A stretch of 64,000 nucleotides of DNA from JAFDWR01 sp038216655 (lineage in GTDB: Bacteria; Armatimonadota; Fimbriimonadia; Fimbriimonadales; Fimbriimonadaceae): positions 62,001-126,000 of the forward strand of contig JBBQPZ010000001.1 in the NCBI GenBank assembly GCA_038216655.1. The letters are read 5' to 3'. Of this stretch, positions 33,104-44,536 are shown piece by piece. The translations under genes were made by a program, and so were the position numbers. The notes beneath the pieces are model-generated. The model saw only the letters and a list, made by a program, of their open reading frames with translations, ran no database searches and had not been told where the DNA came from. The first letter of the stretch is position 1. Each line of letters opens with the position of its first letter.

Positions 33104-33823
33104 CTTGGTCTTCGCCGGTCGTTTGTGCTGGAGAAGCCAGTTGTAGATGTCATCTCCGGCATAGATCTGGGTCCAGACATCGTGCCCGCCGTTCTCGACG
33201 ATGGTGAATTTCACCTCGCCGCCCTGCTTGGAGAGGGCGTCAATGATCGGCTGCTCCATCCGTAACGGCACGATCGGGTCCTTGTCTCCGTGGAATGCCC
33301 AGATTGGGATTCCCTTGAGTAGCGGTGCGATGCGGACGCTGGCACCCCCGCAGATCGGGGCGATTGCGGCAAAGCGTTGGGGTGTCAACGCGGCCATAGT
33401 GTAGGTGCCGAACCCACCCATGCTGAGGCCGGTCAGGTACTCGCGGTCGCGATCGACGTGGTACTTCGCCTCGATCTCGTTGAGCAGGGCGGTCAGGACA
33501 TAGGGGTCCCATCCGTTCTCGACCGGGCTCTGAGGCGCGACGAGGATAAACGGGAAGTTACGACCGTTGATGACCTCTTTGGTCGGGCCGTGCTTCTTGA
33601 CGTCGTCAAGGTTTTCGCCGCTCTCGCCACTTCCGTGGAGGAAGAGCACGACTGGCCAGCGGTCGTGGCCCGGCTTTCCGTAGTCGACGGGAAGGTAGAG
33701 AAAATAGGAACCATTAAAGGTTCGAGTGACTCGGCGACGAAAGGTCATCGGGGCGAGTTCGCCCGGCTTGACAGAGGTATTTGGCGGCGCCAGGAACACC
33801 GACGCCACCAAAAGGCTCATCAT
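33095..33823 (-). CDS. secreted alpha/beta-hydrolase (esterase/peptidase)
   Basis: 242 residues, with a possible short signal peptide (MSLLVASVFLAPP). The alpha/beta-hydrolase fold has oxyanion motif FLHGSGESGEN, nucleophile GLSMGGFG (S134), acid in HGDKDPIVP (about D182) and base in NGGHDVW (H214). It resembles the phospholipase/carboxylesterase or feruloyl-esterase-like group often paired with polysaccharide degradation. Its 3' end overlaps the convergent YbjQ-like gene by 9 bp. Confidence 0.88.
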   Translation of the reverse strand: MMSLLVASVFLAPPNTSVKPGELAPMTFRRRVTRTFNGSYFLYLPVDYGKPGHDRWPVVLFLHGSGESGENLDDVKKHGPTKEVINGRNFPFILVAPQSPVENGWDPYVLTALLNEIEAKYHVDRDREYLTGLSMGGFGTYTMAALTPQRFAAIAPICGGASVRIAPLLKGIPIWAFHGDKDPIVPLRMEQPIIDALSKQGGEVKFTIVENGGHDVWTQIYAGDDIYNWLLQHKRPAKTKLR

Positions 33824-33848
33824 CGCCTGATCATCTCCGGTTACGAGA

Positions 33849-34259
33849 CTAGTGCGTGAAGATGATCTTTAGACCCTGAGCGTTGTCAGGAGCCATGGTC
33901 ATCGTCTTGCCGTTCGCGGAAAGGGTCATCTTTTCCGTCTTGTTCTTGCCGGTGACCGAGATAGTGTTGCCCGACTGAGTCCACTTGCCCGTCTCCGACT
34001 TCGGGGTCTTCTGCATGCCGCCGGAGGTGGTGACGACGTAGGTGTGGTCGCCCTTCAGATTCAGGGTGATCTTCATCGAACCCATCATCTGCTTCATCAT
34101 GTTCATCTGCTTATCGGCATCAGCACCGTGGCTATTGGGCATCTTCATGCCCGTAAGATCGATCTTTCCGTTCCAAGTTCCGACGGCGGAAGCGGCGAAA
34201 GCGGCGGTGACGGAGACGAGAGCGAAAGCGGTACAGGCAAGGCGGCCAAGTTTGAGCAT
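33849..34259 (-). CDS. secreted Met-rich small protein
   Basis: 136 residues. The start at 34259 gives a signal peptide (LACTAFALVSVTAAFA). The mature part is lipocalin-like in pattern: GTWNGKIDLTGMKMP ... MKITLNLKGDHTYVVTTSG ... GKWTQSGNTISVTGK ... MTLSANGKTMTM. This is typical of small secreted proteins of the type that carry out extracellular small-molecule binding. A Met-rich loop (MNMMKQMMGSM) echoes the genes at 30166 and 30908. The gene is divergent from the DUF6941 gene, with a 66-bp spacer. Confidence 0.7.
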   Translation of the reverse strand: MLKLGRLACTAFALVSVTAAFAASAVGTWNGKIDLTGMKMPNSHGADADKQMNMMKQMMGSMKITLNLKGDHTYVVTTSGGMQKTPKSETGKWTQSGNTISVTGKNKTEKMTLSANGKTMTMAPDNAQGLKIIFTH

Positions 34260-34325
34260 TCCGGGCTTATACCCGATATTCGTAGATTTGCGGTGAGGAC
34301 GTGGGCCGTAAGGCACAATGAGGCG

Positions 34326-34721
34326 GTGAAAGCAGGCTTCATGGTCGCATGCGAATTCGCGGGTCAACTGGACGGTGGCGCGCCATTGCTGGTGGGGATA
34401 TTCAGGCAGATTCACGTTCCCGCGTTTCCCGCGCCGATGCTGCCGTTCTTTCTGGCCATCGAATTGGAGGCCGACCAGAACGAAGTTGGCGAGCATGTGC
34501 TCGAACTCCGGCTCGTCGACCAGGATGGGGGCGTCCTCTTTGCCGCCGGCCTTTCGTGTCATTTCCGACCCCACCCGAACATGGGACCCAGCTACAGCTA
34601 CTTCGCCGAGCGGGTTCAGATCCACGAATATCTACCGAAGGCGGGCACCTACCGCTTTGACCTGATCTACCGCGACGAACCCATCGGGCAGCTCAGGCTT
34701 GAGGCGGTGGGGCCAGGGTGA
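34326..34721 (+). CDS. DUF6941-like protein, paralog 1
   Basis: 131 residues from GTG 34326. The start MKAGFMVACEFAGQLDGG places the CEFA motif eight residues from the N-terminus, exactly as in two other genes in this window (50458 CEYA, 59173 CDFA). A compact all-beta pattern follows: GIFRQIHVPAFPAP, FFLAIELEADQNEVGEHVLE, VQIHEYLPKAGTYRFDLIYR. I associate this with the DUF6941 family of unknown function. A longer frame beginning at 34044 is antisense to the neighbouring gene and rejected. Confidence 0.75.
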   Translation: MKAGFMVACEFAGQLDGGAPLLVGIFRQIHVPAFPAPMLPFFLAIELEADQNEVGEHVLELRLVDQDGGVLFAAGLSCHFRPHPNMGPSYSYFAERVQIHEYLPKAGTYRFDLIYRDEPIGQLRLEAVGPG

Positions 34722-34799
34722 GAGGGCGATAGGCGTAAGGCGTTGGGTATTGAGTGGCCCCGGGCCGTGGGTCTCTAACCTCCGATAACACGGATTCCG

Positions 34800-35195
34800 C
34801 TATGGGGTCGGAATTTTCACGATCATGGAAACGGTGGTCTCGTCTCCCATGCGGCTGTAGGTCACTTCGTAGTGTTTGCCGGAGAAGTCGTTCTGGATTG
34901 AAAGGATTCCCGAGCCCATCGGCATTGACTTCGCTTTCAGCCTTGGCTCGTAGAACGCGGCAACCTTCTCGGCGGAGTCGGGGGTACTCAGATCAAGCTG
35001 AGAGATGTGAAAGCCATCTTCGTCGTGCTGCTTTCGCGACACCCCCATCGCACCCGGATAGGCTTCAAGGTCACCGAGGGGGGCGACGGTCTTCGCCGCC
35101 TTCGGACTCGGGTTACGGGAGTCCACCACGTCTTGGGGAGGCTTGTTGCACCCGAGAGCGAGCGCGGCGGCGAAGACCAGCAACAGCGATTTCAT
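34800..35195 (-). CDS. predicted lipoprotein
   Basis: 131 residues. The signal peptide ends in a lipobox (AAALALGC, Cys about 16). The mature part has DLEAYPGAM and PDSAEKVAAFYEPRLKAKSM, a pattern seen in small envelope proteins where a helix packs on a beta sheet. The function is unknown. Confidence 0.75.
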   Translation of the reverse strand: MKSLLLVFAAALALGCNKPPQDVVDSRNPSPKAAKTVAPLGDLEAYPGAMGVSRKQHDEDGFHISQLDLSTPDSAEKVAAFYEPRLKAKSMPMGSGILSIQNDFSGKHYEVTYSRMGDETTVSMIVKIPTP

Positions 35196-35309
35196 GCCTC
35201 TACTTTAGCGGCTTGCGTCTGATCGCGGGATATTGATCCTCAAATTGCTCTTGCTTGCAACCTTTTGGCGACTTCATCGGTTGGTCTAAGCTGTAGAAGG
35301 GAGATTGCC

Positions 35310-38075
35310 ATGGATCCATCCGATCTTCGGGAGCTTCGGCGACAGCTTGAGAACTTGTCGGGACGTCTGAGCGCGATCGAGGCGCGCCTGGGAATGGGGA
35401 TCGCCCATCCGACACCCCCCCAGCCACCGCCCGTTCTGCATTCTCCAATGGTTGAGCAGCCTCCGCCCGAGCCGGTCACCAAACCGGTACCGCCGCATCC
35501 GCGCGAGCTCTGGCCCACTCCGCCAAGACCTCTGATCCCGGTCAAGCCGGTGATTCCCCCCAAACCCGCGATTGACCTTGAGTACCTGCTCGGGGCAAAG
35601 GCGTTGCCCTGGGCGGCGGCGCTCCTTCTGCTGATCGGGATCGGGACCCTCGTGAGCCTCGGGTTCTCGCGCGGCTGGATTACTCCGTGGATGCTTTGGT
35701 GGGGCGGAGTTAGCCTTTCGGCGGGGTTCATTGGCGTCGGGCAATGGAAGCGGGAGGAGAAAGAGCAATTCGGCCAAATTCTCACCGGCATCGGTTCGTG
35801 CGGCCTCTATCTCACCTTTGGCGCCGGGCACGTTGCCCAACACCTTTACTCGGGTGAGACGCTCGTTCTCCAATTCGTCACGCTCAGCTTGGTCAACCTC
35901 GGCTATGCGCTGTGGCGAGGCAGCATGGCGTTTCTCATCATCGGGGTGATCGGTGGCTTTGCCGGCGCGCTGATGCCGCTTCAGGAGGGCAAGGCCGAGC
36001 TGAATGTCGGGCTGCACATGCTGATCCTGAGCGCGAGCGTGGTGATCGCCGCACGGCATAAGTGGTGGTCGATCTTGTCGGTCCTGGCCGCATCGAGTTT
36101 TCTCCTCCTGGCACCGATGATTGACCTGCGGGGACATCTAGAACTCAAGATCGGGGCGCTCTACGTGAATGGGTTGGTCATCCTGCTCGGGCTCTCGCGG
36201 CGCGACGCGTCGACTGGGTGGGATGAGCACGAAGTTTTTACTCCGCTCATGGCGATGGTCCCTGCCTTTTGGGCGTTCGCGATTCTGAACACGTCGATAG
36301 GTGCGCTTCATGTCGGCGTTTGGTCCGTCGCGGTGATTGGGGTTGGCCTGACGGCCAAGCTGCGGCTTCTGCGAAGCCGCCTAATTCAATCCGGAGTCGT
36401 GCTTGCGACCTGTCTGGCACCGTTCGCGTTCGGGCTTTCGGTGGCGAGCGCGATCGAAGGATCTTTGGCGGTCTTGGCCTGCCTCGTCGCGCTTGCGCGG
36501 AAAGAGGCGGTCTTCCAGTCTCTTGCGCTCCTGCTGAACGCGTTGGCGATCGGTGCCTATCTGACCCAGGTCCAGACTCCGAGTGGGTTGGTCTGGACAA
36601 ATGAGATCGGCATCCTTGCCATCCTCGGCACCGCCACGCTCACTAATCTGATCACTCGGTGGCGATTGGCTGGCCGCAACGACGAAGTCCTCGTCGGCGC
36701 CTCACTCATTCTCCTCCCGCTGTTTGTCCGCGCATGGGAGCGCGCGCTTACCCAACCAGGGGTTGGTGCGCACCTTTGGTTCGCCCTCGGCACGGGGCTC
36801 GTGATCCCTTCGTGCGTGATGACGGCCGCGCTTCGCCGTCTCCGGAGCTTCGGCCTTGAGGTTGTGAACTGGTTCGTGGTCGGCGGGTTCTCCTTCCTGT
36901 ATTTCGCGTTCGCTCTGGAGGGACCGAAGTTGGGATTGGAGGCAATCTTTGCCGCCGGGTGCATCGTGGCGACGCTCGGGCTGGCCGTCTCGTCGCTCGT
37001 GCTGGAGCAATCGGACGAGGCTCGGAGCGCGTTCCAGATGGCCGTCACGTGGCTTGCCGGTGCCTTCGCGGTTCGGATTCTGTTTCGGGTGCTCTCGGAA
37101 GGCAGTTTGTCTCTCGGTCAGATGCCGGCGTTGATTATTGCGCTTGCCTCAATTGGGTTCTTTGCCTTCCTTATCGGGCGCGCTCCGTCGCGGATTGGTC
37201 TGGGCTACGCGAGCTTTGGTTATCTCGCGATAGCAATTGTCACGTATCTGTCTTGGATCAGTTCGATCGGCGCAAACCTGCGCCCGCTTGAGACCACGCT
37301 AAACCTGGTCCTGGAACTTTGGACGATTGGGTTGATTGGGTGGGTTAGCCGCTTTGCCTTGCGGCCCAGTGTGTCATTCGCCATTGGCGGATGGATTCTC
37401 TGGCTCCTCCTGCCGCGTCTCGCCGTGATGTATCTTTCCCGGGCCCCGATTGGGATTCCCGTTACGGCCGCGTTCGGTCTGGGCACGATGGCCTTGATTC
37501 CTGCGGCGCTCCTTCTGAGCCGCCGAGAAGGTTGGCATGACCTCCGAGTTTCGGCGTTTGTCTGGCTGTTATTTGCGGGCGGATGCTATGCCGATACCGC
37601 GAGTAACGTGCCCTTTCAAGTCTGGGCGGAGTTGCCGATGAACCTTGCGCTCGGTGGGTTGCTCTATTGGATGGCCGCGGAATTTGCGCGGGCAACTTCC
37701 GATCGCTCGACCATTTGGACGTTGGCCTGTATTGCCGGCTGGGCGCTCTCCTCCCGGTTTGGCTTGGTCGCCCTCACCTCGCAAGCGATCGGGATGGAAG
37801 TGAATCCGGCGGTGAGCATCACTTGGACGATCTACGCGCTTACCTTGTTGACGATCGGCTTTATGAGGCACATCGGGCCCGTGCGGTTCTTCGGGCTGTT
37901 CGTGTTCGCCGCCACGACGACCCAAGTGATTGCAGTTGATCTCGACAATGTTGAGCCCGCTCTGCGGGTCGTTGTGTCTATGGCGCTGGGATTCGCGATG
38001 CTGGGCGTCGGCTACTGGTACATCCGTCGCAGCCGCAGCGGCTTGACCCCGAGCGTCAGTTCCGGTCCCGAATAG
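35310..38075 (+). CDS. giant multi-pass membrane protein, DUF2339 type
   Basis: 921 residues. The start at 35310 has GAAGGGAG upstream. It opens with a short coiled coil (LRELRRQLENLSGRLSAIEA) and a Pro-rich linker (about 35-90). Then LEYLLGAKALPWAAALLLLI begins a series of roughly 20 or more hydrophobic helices that fill the remainder. This arrangement (coiled coil, Pro-rich segment, W/P-containing first helix, many TMs) is the hallmark of the DUF2339 family, whose role is unknown and which is suspected in envelope transport. It is the longest membrane protein in the window. Confidence 0.85.
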   Translation: MDPSDLRELRRQLENLSGRLSAIEARLGMGIAHPTPPQPPPVLHSPMVEQPPPEPVTKPVPPHPRELWPTPPRPLIPVKPVIPPKPAIDLEYLLGAKALPWAAALLLLIGIGTLVSLGFSRGWITPWMLWWGGVSLSAGFIGVGQWKREEKEQFGQILTGIGSCGLYLTFGAGHVAQHLYSGETLVLQFVTLSLVNLGYALWRGSMAFLIIGVIGGFAGALMPLQEGKAELNVGLHMLILSASVVIAARHKWWSILSVLAASSFLLLAPMIDLRGHLELKIGALYVNGLVILLGLSRRDASTGWDEHEVFTPLMAMVPAFWAFAILNTSIGALHVGVWSVAVIGVGLTAKLRLLRSRLIQSGVVLATCLAPFAFGLSVASAIEGSLAVLACLVALARKEAVFQSLALLLNALAIGAYLTQVQTPSGLVWTNEIGILAILGTATLTNLITRWRLAGRNDEVLVGASLILLPLFVRAWERALTQPGVGAHLWFALGTGLVIPSCVMTAALRRLRSFGLEVVNWFVVGGFSFLYFAFALEGPKLGLEAIFAAGCIVATLGLAVSSLVLEQSDEARSAFQMAVTWLAGAFAVRILFRVLSEGSLSLGQMPALIIALASIGFFAFLIGRAPSRIGLGYASFGYLAIAIVTYLSWISSIGANLRPLETTLNLVLELWTIGLIGWVSRFALRPSVSFAIGGWILWLLLPRLAVMYLSRAPIGIPVTAAFGLGTMALIPAALLLSRREGWHDLRVSAFVWLLFAGGCYADTASNVPFQVWAELPMNLALGGLLYWMAAEFARATSDRSTIWTLACIAGWALSSRFGLVALTSQAIGMEVNPAVSITWTIYALTLLTIGFMRHIGPVRFFGLFVFAATTTQVIAVDLDNVEPALRVVVSMALGFAMLGVGYWYIRRSRSGLTPSVSSGPE

Positions 38076-38093
38076 CGAATCGCGAATCGTGGA

Positions 38094-38109
38094 GACCTTT
38101 GCAAAATTC
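38094..38109. repeat. repeat family C, copy 1
   Basis: GACCTTTGCAAAATTC at the 5' end of the ~1-kb non-coding island 38076-39134. It matches the core of copies at 38684-38737 and 39053-39070, with a CGTTATTCG tail nearby in two of them. Confidence 0.6.
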
Positions 38110-38524
38110 CAGAGACCTCCGTTATTCGCTTTACGGGCGGATTGGGTTGGTTGTGCTTATGATCATTGCTGTAACTGATTTTCCTGTCAAGTGGGAATTC
38201 CCGCATATATTGGGTCGCTTACTAGGACCTTAGGTACTGTTATCGGCTCTGGACGGTCGCCTGGATTGGTGGTTTGTCATTCGGTATTCGTGCATTGTCG
38301 TTCGGGGCAAGTTAACCGCTTTTGAATCTGAACTCATTCTGTCATTCGTCATTTGCGGGTCCGCGATTCTTTGGTTTCTAGGGTTTAGAGCGGCTGATGA
38401 TGGACTCCTTCTTAGGGTTCGCACCGTCATCACTTGTCGCTTGGCTCACTGCGGCCCGCAGTTCGCGATTCTTGTCTTTACTGTTCTTAGGAGGCAGGGA
38501 AGTCAACCAGCTTTCTTGGAGACA

Positions 38525-38650
38525 CAGGTTGGAAAACCTGCGCTACTATCGGGCGGGGTAGGAGCCGGAGATCCGGCTTGGGAGTGTGTTCGTTCCTTCT
38601 TCCTGGAACCTGATGGTGGTTCCAGAGTCGTTGCCGACAGGAGTGTCGGC
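38525..38650. repeat. cluster of three perfect hairpins
   Basis: CAGGTT-GGAA-AACCTG (38525-38540), CTGGAACC-7 nt-GGTTCCAG (38603-38625) and GCCGACA-GGAG-TGTCGGC (38633-38650) lie within 126 bp. Short loops and no coding frame suggest a REP array, a structured RNA or mobile-element debris. I cannot tell which. Confidence 0.55.
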
Positions 38651-38683
38651 GCTCCCAGTTAGGGTTTGAGGAATTTCGTCGTC

Positions 38684-38737
38684 GAATTTTGCAAAGACCC
38701 CAGTTCTTCGTTATTCGTTGAGGTCTTTGCAAAATTC
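38684..38737. repeat. repeat family C, inverted pair
   Basis: GAATTTTGCAAAGACC (38684-38699) and GGTCTTTGCAAAATTC (38722-38737) are perfect inverted 16-mers around a 22-nt centre containing CGTTATTCG. A degenerate third copy (GAATTTTGCCAAGACCTC) is at 39053-39070. Confidence 0.7.
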
Positions 38738-38752
38738 AAAGCTTCGCAGTGC

Positions 38753-38823
38753 CCCCTCACCCTAACCCTCTCCCGTCCGACAGACTGTATGACGATGGCG
38801 AGAGCCGTGCGGGGGAGAGGGAA
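38753..38823. repeat. CCCTCACCCTAACCC-type REP element
   Basis: CCCCTCACCCTAACCCTCTC opens the element; CCCTCTCCC (38766-38774) pairs with GGGAGAGGG (38813-38821). This sequence is a very widespread bacterial repetitive palindrome. The insert between the arms is ~38 nt. Confidence 0.65.
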
Positions 38824-39052
38824 CCGAACTCCGTGCGGATCGACGTGATAAGCCGTTCAGAAGCTGCCTGGCGGGCAGAATTTTCAGTTATCACTCACTC
38901 AACCTGCTTACCCACGTTGGTAATCCGGCAAGGTCTGAGTCTGAGTTGGAGTTGGAGGTCTTGTTGATACTCACGTCTCTACATGCTTGGGATCGAGTTT
39001 TGTCAACCAGTTGGGACGGCGTTGGTGATTTCGTGATTTGTCAGTCCGGCCT

Positions 39053-39070
39053 GAATTTTGCCAAGACCTC
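39053..39070. repeat. repeat family C, copy 3 (degenerate)
   Basis: GAATTTTGCCAAGACCTC with one inserted C relative to the other copies, at the 3' edge of the non-coding island. Confidence 0.5.
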
Positions 39071-39087
39071 TGCGAATACCGATTAAC

Positions 39088-39123
39088 GAAAAAGCCCCAC
39101 CGCCGAATGGCAGTGGGGCTTTC
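39088..39123 (-). terminator. rho-independent terminator after ppdK
   Basis: AGCCCCACCGCC (39093-39104), GAAT loop, GGCAGTGGGGCT (39109-39120), with a run of T on the minus strand and TTTC on the plus strand. It is 12 bp past the stop codon and probably works in both directions. Confidence 0.9.
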
Positions 39124-39134
39124 TACGGCACTGC

Positions 39135-41843
<2,709 letters not shown>

Positions 41844-41977
41844 AAAACTAGATACTCCTGGAGACGTAAGGTTGGGCACTCGGCAACGATGGCGAGACGC
41901 TCTGGATAACCGTCAGTTTACCTGCGCGGGAAAGAGACCTGATCGGTCGCGCTGTAGCGGTTTGCCATGACACGCCC

Positions 41978-42436
41978 CTACGGCGGTGTATGAAACTGGA
42001 GTCGCAGGAACTGCCCGGGCTCGACATCAGACCACCGTTGAAAGAGCTCGGCGCGGAGATTCCTAACTGCATCTAACTCGGTCGGAGTGAGGGGGCGCGG
42101 GGCAAAGGCATTGAACTGGTCAAGCGTCATGGGAACGCCTGTGCCACGCTCGGTGTCGAGGAGGCCGACTAACCCTTCCACCTCGATCGTCTCCGCTGGG
42201 AGCGGTCCGCGGGCGCCCTTGCCGTCTACATCTTCGAACTCCCACCCTGATTCCAGAAGCACAAAGAACCCCTGACGGTAGCCGAGCACCGTCTCGGCGG
42301 CATAGTGGGTGAGATCATGAAGGGCAAAGAATTCGGCGTGGCGGACTTCCCTCTGCCAAGCTACCGACATGTCCGCCCGGATGCACCGCATCACCCCGCT
42401 CCCATCCCGACTCTTCTGGATCTCGATCTTCAGCAT
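41978..42436 (-). CDS. hypothetical protein
   Basis: 152 residues from ATG 42436 (GTG two codons earlier is possible). The composition is cytoplasmic, acidic and aromatic: HAEFFALHDLTHYAAETVLG, FFVLLESGWEFEDVD, LTPTELDAVRNLRAELFQRW. HDLTHYAAET followed by a helix is reminiscent of small alpha/beta proteins found beside GNAT or toxin genes, but I recognise no family. It is convergent with neither neighbour; the gene upstream of it is divergent. Confidence 0.65.
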   Translation of the reverse strand: MLKIEIQKSRDGSGVMRCIRADMSVAWQREVRHAEFFALHDLTHYAAETVLGYRQGFFVLLESGWEFEDVDGKGARGPLPAETIEVEGLVGLLDTERGTGVPMTLDQFNAFAPRPLTPTELDAVRNLRAELFQRWSDVEPGQFLRLQFHTPP

Positions 42437-42510
42437 GTACACTGCATTTTAGACTTCGATGTCCGTAGCCGACTTTGGAAGTGATCGAGCTTGATCGCGC
42501 TTTGAATGAC

Positions 42511-43047
42511 ATGAGATTTGAGATACACTCCAAGCACACGAGGTCGGCTGCATCCCTGATCCTGATCGCTTTGGTAGGGTCAGGTCGCGCAACTATAGTG
42601 GCGTTTGTGCCTGGGAAGAAGCGCCCATTTGTCGCCCAATTCATCCGCTCGGGAAAGGACCCCCTACTCATCCGGGCGGCTAGCATCTCCGATCCACAGA
42701 TGGTTAACGCCATCGCCTCGGGAGCCAATATCCGCTTAATCCGAATTCTCGTTGAGCACAACAGTCCAGGTCTATTGGCTTTGGCCCAGAGACGCCAATA
42801 CAACCTCGAAATCCGCGTGCTGCCGAGGCAAGCCCAGGAAGGATCGAGGGGAGAATCACCGGTGATGACACGCTCCAAAGACGGGTTTATCGCCATTTAC
42901 TCTGAGCCCAACTGGGCACCTTCGAGCTTTAAGGGCAAAATTGAGATGACCATAGAGGGTGGCGCTTCCTGGGAGGGTTCGCCCCGGGTCTTCTACAACT
43001 TCAATCGGGCCTTCGATCGCGCGACACCGATCGAATGGACAGGGTGA
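42511..43047 (+). CDS. hypothetical protein
   Basis: 178 residues from the ATG at 42511. A hydrophobic segment (SLILIALVGSGRATIVAFVP, about 14-33) near the N-terminus could be a membrane anchor, although the next stretch is charged (GKKRPFVAQ). Later parts are mixed alpha/beta with SDPQMVNAIASGANIRLIRI and WNAPSSFKGKIEMTI-like strands. No family recognised. A TTG 36 bp upstream is in frame. Codon use is somewhat less GC-biased than neighbours, which hints at recent arrival or weak constraint. Confidence 0.5.
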   Translation: MRFEIHSKHTRSAASLILIALVGSGRATIVAFVPGKKRPFVAQFIRSGKDPLLIRAASISDPQMVNAIASGANIRLIRILVEHNSPGLLALAQRRQYNLEIRVLPRQAQEGSRGESPVMTRSKDGFIAIYSEPNWAPSSFKGKIEMTIEGGASWEGSPRVFYNFNRAFDRATPIEWTG

Positions 43048-43167
43048 ACTCAAAAGTATAGGTCTTCCGAAACTAAACTCCGAGGGCGGCCAACTCCAGG
43101 CTTCGCATCACCTCATCAAGCGAAGGTCATCTCCATCACTCCCATCAGCTCAACCACGAGCGGGCGC

Positions 43168-43197
43168 TTGAATCCAGACCCCAAACCGTGCCATACT
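43168..43197 (+). promoter_or_regulatory. possible sigma-70-type promoter for rpmE
   Basis: TTGAAT (43168-43173), 18-bp spacer, CATACT (43192-43197), ending 25 bp before the rpmE start. The match is fair but not strong. Confidence 0.35.
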
Positions 43198-43221
43198 CTA
43201 CGCTCAAACCAAGGTTTAGCA

Positions 43222-43473
43222 ATGAAAGAAGCAATCCACCCGAAGGTCTATCCTGTGCTTTTCGTTGACGGCGAGCATCAGTGGACCGGCATCTCCACCG
43301 CGAAGACGAACACGACCCGCAGCATCGACGGCGTCGATCACTACGTTGTCAATGTCGAAATCTCCGCTTTCACTCATCCGTTCTATACGGGTCAGAAGCG
43401 ACTGGTCGACACCGCCGGTCGCGTCGAGAAGTTCATGCGCCGTTACGGCAACCAGATGAACAAGGGCAAGTAA
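43222..43473 (+). CDS. rpmE: 50S ribosomal protein L31
   Basis: 83 residues, ATG 43222. MKEAIHPKVYPVLFVDG at the start and SAFTHPFYTGQKRLVDTAGR with VEKFMRRYGNQ are typical L31. The Cys residues of the zinc-binding (C+) form are absent (FVDG instead of C-x-C, AFTHP instead of C-x-x-CHP). It is therefore a zinc-independent (C-) variant, used when zinc is scarce or constitutively. An N-terminal frame extension of 18 residues to 43168 overlaps the putative promoter and is rejected. Confidence 0.93.
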   Translation: MKEAIHPKVYPVLFVDGEHQWTGISTAKTNTTRSIDGVDHYVVNVEISAFTHPFYTGQKRLVDTAGRVEKFMRRYGNQMNKGK

Positions 43474-43505
43474 GGGAACCTTTCCCTTCTGCCGATGTTA
43501 TTCTT

Positions 43506-43571
43506 GACAGGAGCCATCCGGCTCCTGTCGTGATGTTTGACCGGTGCTGTTGCCACGAACCTGTGGCAACA
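43506..43571. terminator. two successive perfect hairpins after rpmE
   Basis: GACAGGAGCC-ATCC-GGCTCCTGTC (43506-43529) and TGTTGCCAC-GAACCT-GTGGCAACA (43548-43571). The first lies 32 bp past the rpmE stop and may terminate it, though the T tract is weak. The second may be a REP-like hairpin. The style resembles the hairpin cluster at 38525-38650. Confidence 0.6.
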
Positions 43572-43601
43572 TGAACTGAGCCGACTCGAAGATATCCACC
43601 T

Positions 43602-44513
43602 ATGGGGAAGCTGACAAGAAAGTTGATCATTGCTGGGAGCGTCGTGCTCCTTGCCGGAGGCGGACTCTACTGGGCCCGCGAGCATTTCGGTGGCTTCAGG
43701 CATCTTTTCGGCAATATCGAAGACAAGCTTGCCGGGAAAGATATGTACGACGCGAAGGAGTCGATCTTCAAGCGCGGCAACCGTGACTATCCAGACCTTC
43801 TTTTGACCATTGACGACGGCCCTCATCCTGAGTCTCTTCCGCGCATCCTGGACACGCTCAAGCAGTATCACGTTCACGCCACCTTCTTCCTCGTGGGGAA
43901 GATGGTCAAAAAGCACCCGGACCTCGTCCGGCGCATCATCGCCGAGGGTCACGAGATCGGTAACCACACGCAGGATCACATCCGCCTCGATACTCTCAAT
44001 GAGAAACAGATCCGTGCCGAACTCATCAATTGTGAGCTCAACATTGCTCAGGCTTGCGGTCGGTCTACCCACCTGATGCGTCCGCCCGGAATGCGCTTCA
44101 ACCCGACCGTGCTGAAGGTCGTCCACGAGATGGGTTACACCTGCGTGGACTGGAATATTGCGGCCAAAGATTTCGTCCCGCCGACGGACAGCAAGGAAGC
44201 GGGCACCGCCGGTCGAGCAACCTTTAATATGGACCCCCAGCTCGTGGTCGACCGCGTAGTCGAACGGGTCAAGAACGGCGAGATCATCCTGCTTCACGAC
44301 ATCCCAGTCACTGCGGATGCCTTGCCGATGATCCTCGAACAGCTTCAAACCAAGGGTTACACGTTCAAGTCCACGGCTCAGATGCTTGCGGAGTTGCCGA
44401 CGCCGGTCACCCTCGTCGCGAACCCTCAGGCGAAGAACGTGGTTTTGACTGCTCAGAAGAATCCGCACACCATAAATCCGACGACCCCTAAGCGCGCCGT
44501 CGGCGTCCGTTAA
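43602..44513 (+). CDS. polysaccharide deacetylase (NodB domain), membrane-anchored
   Basis: 303 residues. The N-terminus KLIIAGSVVLLAGGGLYWAR is an anchor or signal. The NodB fold begins LLTIDDGPHPESLPRILDTL (catalytic Asp pair) and continues HATFFLVG, then GHEIGNHTQDH (metal His). RPPGMRFNP and a late HD motif (ILLHDIP) follow. Carbohydrate esterase family 4 members remove N-acetyl groups from chitin, peptidoglycan or surface polysaccharide. The gene is followed by glyA after 23 bp, probably without functional link. Confidence 0.93.
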   Translation: MGKLTRKLIIAGSVVLLAGGGLYWAREHFGGFRHLFGNIEDKLAGKDMYDAKESIFKRGNRDYPDLLLTIDDGPHPESLPRILDTLKQYHVHATFFLVGKMVKKHPDLVRRIIAEGHEIGNHTQDHIRLDTLNEKQIRAELINCELNIAQACGRSTHLMRPPGMRFNPTVLKVVHEMGYTCVDWNIAAKDFVPPTDSKEAGTAGRATFNMDPQLVVDRVVERVKNGEIILLHDIPVTADALPMILEQLQTKGYTFKSTAQMLAELPTPVTLVANPQAKNVVLTAQKNPHTINPTTPKRAVGVR

Positions 44514-44536
44514 ATCGGTTTGCCCATAATGGGGGC

